Source of the DNA: Scalindua sp964437425
Lineage (GTDB): Bacteria > Planctomycetota > Brocadiia > Brocadiales > Scalinduaceae
Assembly: GCA_964437425.1 (NCBI GenBank)
Contig: CAYTGO010000009.1
Location: 1 to 64,000 of the forward strand
Length of the DNA: 64,000 nt
Direction of reading: 5' to 3'
Below the pieces are notes generated by a model, which saw nothing but the letters and a program-made list of their open reading frames with translations, had not been told where the DNA came from and searched no databases. Shown here in pieces: positions 61,478 through 64,000 of the stretch; within the stretch, counting starts at the first letter, position 1, and each line of letters begins with the position of its first letter. Made by a program: the position numbers and the translations under genes.

Positions 61478-62206
61478 ATGCCGGAAACCATTGACAATTT
61501 AGATCAACATGTAGCTGCAGCGATCACTCATTACTGGGCTACCCGCAAGACGCAGGGGGAAAAACAAAAGAGTAAAGGAGCCTCTGATGCCGGCTTGAGA
61601 AGTGCTGTTACCGGTGGAGCCCAAATGGATGGATTTATAAATCTTGTTACAAAGATAATCTTAGATACCGGAATTGAAAGCAAGTATGTTTATAAGAAAA
61701 AATCACTAGAACTACCAGGATTTTTTAGACCAACCAAGGAGTGGGATTTGCTCGTTATCAAAGATGGTAGTTTAGTAGCTGCGGTAGAGGCAAAATCTCA
61801 AGTTGGTCCTTCATTTGGTAACAATTTTAACAACCGAACAGAAGAAGCAATGGGCACCGCTCTTGATCTCTGGACTGCATTCAGAGAAGGCGCATTTAAA
61901 GGGGATACTCAACCTTTTCTTGGTTATTTTTTTATACTTGAAGATTGTGAAGCTTCAACACGTCCAGTGAAGGTGAAAGAGCCCCACTTTAAGGTGTTTC
62001 CTGAATTTGTAGGGGCTTCATATATGAAACGATATGAGCTGTTTTGCAAAAAGCTTGTTCGTGAACGTCATTATACTTCGGCATCCTTTATAACTTCTGA
62101 CAGTGTTAATGGGGTTAATGGCATTTATAATGAACCCTCAAATGATCTTGCCTTCTCTAACTTTGCCAAATCTCTCTCCTCCCATGTAAGGATGTTTACG
62201 GAATGA
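61478..62206 (+). CDS. PaeR7I/XhoI-family type II restriction endonuclease
   Basis: 242 aa, matching the size and blocks of the PaeR7I family (YWATRKTQ near 19, then SDAGLRSAVTGGAQMDGF, and SKYVYKKKSLELPGFFRPTKEWDLL). The PD-(D/E)xK-type catalytic site is EWDLLVI...AVEAKSQ. The family cuts CTCGAG, and specificity here is inferred by family. It is the first gene of a two-gene unit: the methylase start overlaps its stop (ATGA). Having the nuclease first without a controller gene is noteworthy. Confidence 0.88.
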   Translation: MPETIDNLDQHVAAAITHYWATRKTQGEKQKSKGASDAGLRSAVTGGAQMDGFINLVTKIILDTGIESKYVYKKKSLELPGFFRPTKEWDLLVIKDGSLVAAVEAKSQVGPSFGNNFNNRTEEAMGTALDLWTAFREGAFKGDTQPFLGYFFILEDCEASTRPVKVKEPHFKVFPEFVGASYMKRYELFCKKLVRERHYTSASFITSDSVNGVNGIYNEPSNDLAFSNFAKSLSSHVRMFTE

Positions 62207-63126
62207 TCAGCACTAACGAAACATGTCAAAAACTGATACATGGAGATTCACGAAACTTGTCATTTTTGCCAAACGAATCGGTTCATCTCGTAATAACATC
62301 CCCCCCATACTGGAACCTTAAACGTTACAATGAAAATTCCAATCAATTGGGTCATATAGATGATTATGAGACATTTTTAAAGGAGTTAAAAAAAGTATGG
62401 AAAGGTGTATTCCGGATCCTGGTCCCAGGCGGCAGACTAGTATGCATCGTAGGTGATGTTTGCGTTTCACGACGCAAACACGGACGACATCTTGTTTATC
62501 CTTTGCACTCTGATATTTCTGTAATATGCAGAAAACTTGGTTTTGATAATCTCAATCCAATCATTTGGCATAAAATATCAAATGCAAATTTTGAGGTATC
62601 CAATGGTACAAAGTTCCTGGGAAAACCATACGAACCCAATGCTATTATCAAAAATGATATGGAATACATATTAATGCAACGGAAACCGGGAGGGTACAGA
62701 CAACCTTCCGCAGAACAGAGAAAGAAGAGTAAAATCAGTAAAAGTGATTTTAACGATTGGTTTAAACAGATATGGAACATAACCGGTGCTTCTACGAAGA
62801 ATCACCCTGCTCCCTTTCCTCTTAAATTAGCAACTCGTCTGGTCAGGATGTTTTCCTTTTATGATGATACGGTGCTGGATCCTTTTTGCGGTTCCGGAAC
62901 GACAATGATTGCCGCTTTAAGAAATGGCAGAAACAGCATTGGCATAGATATCGATAAGGAGTATTGTCGAATGACGGCACGATACTTAAAAACGGAAATC
63001 AGTGATTCATCGGTCAAAGCGAAGTTAATCTTTCAAAAGATGACTGGTGGTAGTTCAGGTAAAGTGAAAATCTGTGAAGATCAATCCTTATACAAAGTAA
63101 AAACGGCGGGAAAAGTGATGAAATAG
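62203..63126 (+). CDS. Beta-class DNA methyltransferase (SPPY type) of the restriction system
   Basis: 307 aa. Motif IV (ITSPPYWNLKRY) comes early and the SAM-binding motif I (LDPFCGSGTTMIAAL) late, the order of beta-class amino-methyltransferases; SPPY suggests N4-cytosine or N6-adenine product, with cytosine more common. It should protect the sites cut by the upstream nuclease. M.PaeR7I itself is a larger gamma-class adenine enzyme, so this pairing is different. The gene overlaps the nuclease by 4 bp. Confidence 0.88.
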   Translation: MISTNETCQKLIHGDSRNLSFLPNESVHLVITSPPYWNLKRYNENSNQLGHIDDYETFLKELKKVWKGVFRILVPGGRLVCIVGDVCVSRRKHGRHLVYPLHSDISVICRKLGFDNLNPIIWHKISNANFEVSNGTKFLGKPYEPNAIIKNDMEYILMQRKPGGYRQPSAEQRKKSKISKSDFNDWFKQIWNITGASTKNHPAPFPLKLATRLVRMFSFYDDTVLDPFCGSGTTMIAALRNGRNSIGIDIDKEYCRMTARYLKTEISDSSVKAKLIFQKMTGGSSGKVKICEDQSLYKVKTAGKVMK

Positions 63127-63134
63127 ATTACGGA

Positions 63135-64000
63135 TCAGGACATGCTTGTCTCCTTTGAGAGAACGGCCTTCTCTACAGGTACTTCCGGGGTGATGGTTAT
63201 ATCCATGTAATCTCTGTTTTTTTTCTGATTTGCCTTAAAAGACAAAAATTTTACCTCAATAAATATTGATACCATACGCACCGTCCATGAAGTAACATCC
63301 CAGATCCTGCGGCAATAATAGACTGGAATGGATTCTGTACGAAACCTTGGCGAGCGTCGCTTTCTACCCTTCATGCGAAAAATGCCAAAAAGGAAAGGGT
63401 GGATATCCTCTGCAAAAATCGCACTTAGAAACCATATCATATCCCTGGCAATATTTTTCTGACGACGGTCTTTCCTACGCTTCAAAATCGTCTCAACATG
63501 TTCTCGGGAGTAAAATAATTTCCAAGCATCCCGGTAAGCCCGCATCAGCTCATCACGACTCATCATGGGGTGATCCATGCAGGGCCGGCACGTGTCATAA
63601 TCATTCATATCTTTAGACATCGGCACACCCTTCTGATAGTTTTCGAGATGGTCCCTTGAACCCGGTAGTGGTGTCATCATGGTAAACTCAACGAATTCAA
63701 TAGGAAGCTCCTGTTTCAGACGCTCCACATCACGCATGATAGAATCATAGGTATCACCTGGAAATCCTATAATATATCCCGCATGAGTCACTACGCTGGC
63801 ATCACGCCAGGCCTGAAGCATGGCGCGATAATCACTGATACGGTTCTGCGGCTTGCTACATGCCTTCAAATTATCCGGATTGACACTTTCCATACCAACA
63901 AAAATACGCCGGCAGCCGGCTCGTGAAAGTTTATCTACGAACCTTGGGATCTTATACGACATCGCATCGGTCTGTACCATGAGAGTAACACGTTTCTTCT
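63135..64000 (-). CDS. Radical SAM protein (B12-binding type), 3' part only
   Basis: The frame is open to the window end, so the N-terminus with the CxxxCxxC cluster motif lies beyond. Visible are the barrel segment AGCRRIFVGMESVNPDNL, SVVTHAGYIIGFPGDTYDS, and the C-terminal region with CRPCMDHPMM and basic helices, as in B12-dependent radical SAM methylase-like proteins (for example those modifying lipids or hopanoids). A methionine near 63980 is internal. It is convergent with the methylase gene, 8 nt apart. Substrate unknown. Confidence 0.8.
   Translation of the reverse strand, partial: KKRVTLMVQTDAMSYKIPRFVDKLSRAGCRRIFVGMESVNPDNLKACSKPQNRISDYRAMLQAWRDASVVTHAGYIIGFPGDTYDSIMRDVERLKQELPIEFVEFTMMTPLPGSRDHLENYQKGVPMSKDMNDYDTCRPCMDHPMMSRDELMRAYRDAWKLFYSREHVETILKRRKDRRQKNIARDMIWFLSAIFAEDIHPFLFGIFRMKGRKRRSPRFRTESIPVYYCRRIWDVTSWTVRMVSIFIEVKFLSFKANQKKNRDYMDITITPEVPVEKAVLSKETSMS

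Noticed and set aside
1..64000. CRISPR array, tRNA or rRNA genes, transposase or phage genes
   Set aside because: I looked for regularly spaced repeats, tRNA T-arm signatures and typical integrase/transposase motifs and found none.

Overview
The window looks like a chromosomal stretch of an anammox planctomycete (Brocadiales), and the low GC (about 40% by eye) fits the Scalindua side of that group. This is inference, based on two different octahaem hydroxylamine-oxidoreductase-like (HAO-like) cytochromes, a dihaem cytochrome c peroxidase, many exported TPR proteins, planctomycete-style genes (large RNase HII-like protein, histone-like Lys/Ala-rich protein) and heavy investment in metal uptake. 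No rRNA or tRNA genes, CRISPR array, phage or transposase gene were seen.

Layout. 1-6050: a CHASE2 class III cyclase (5' end outside the window) followed 3 nt later by a cNMP-binding / degenerate sigma54-type AAA+ / membrane Fe-S hybrid protein, then a SLAC1/TehA-type anion carrier behind a candidate sigma54 promoter. 6138-13792: exported TPR and repeat proteins (one split by an assembly gap flanked by the same 55 bp on both sides), small hypotheticals and cytochrome c peroxidase. 13903-23189: hflX with a Myb/histone-like gene, a housekeeping run (glycosyltransferase, pcm, hemW, efp, polyprenyl synthase), more TPR proteins and membrane proteins. 23366-38299: two HAO-like cytochromes bracketing a metal-handling block (mntP, TonB receptor, PepSY-type reductase-like protein, exbB-exbD-tonB, two small Cys/His-rich exported proteins, porin plus znuACB-type ABC importer). 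38357-43356: an unknown anchored protein, a 754-bp gene-free region with a candidate sigma54 promoter and a duplicated structured element, then the cobalt ECF transporter cbiMNQO-like operon under a cobalamin riboswitch with attenuator. 43608-49910: ankyrin lipoprotein, NosL-like/S41 protease fusion, then a beta-propeller and a porin with a zinc-ribbon motif, placed downstream of two tandem cobalamin riboswitches. 50163-60158: ferredoxin, exported acetolactate decarboxylase, asd, RNase HII-like, REC-HDOD regulator, a his operon (hisD-hisC-hisB) with a strong sigma70 promoter, PQQ-type beta-propeller. 60485-64000: exported fibre-like protein, an XhoI/PaeR7I-type restriction-modification pair, and the 3' part of a radical SAM gene.

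How the genes fit together. Multihaem enzymes need iron, haem and maturation; the region supplies TonB-linked uptake, a Zn/Mn-type ABC importer, Mn efflux and hemW. Three cobalamin riboswitches within 6.8 kb divide B12/cobalt economy into a classical cobalt ECF importer and a less usual pair, an outer-membrane barrel plus beta-propeller, that resembles in layout the BtuB-BtuG corrinoid capture of Bacteroidetes. The most novel-looking signals are that riboswitch-driven porin/propeller pair, the duplicated covarying hairpin element behind a sigma54-like promoter at 39476-39813, the cyclase/cNMP-AAA-FeS pair, and the Cys-rich tail of the second HAO-like protein.
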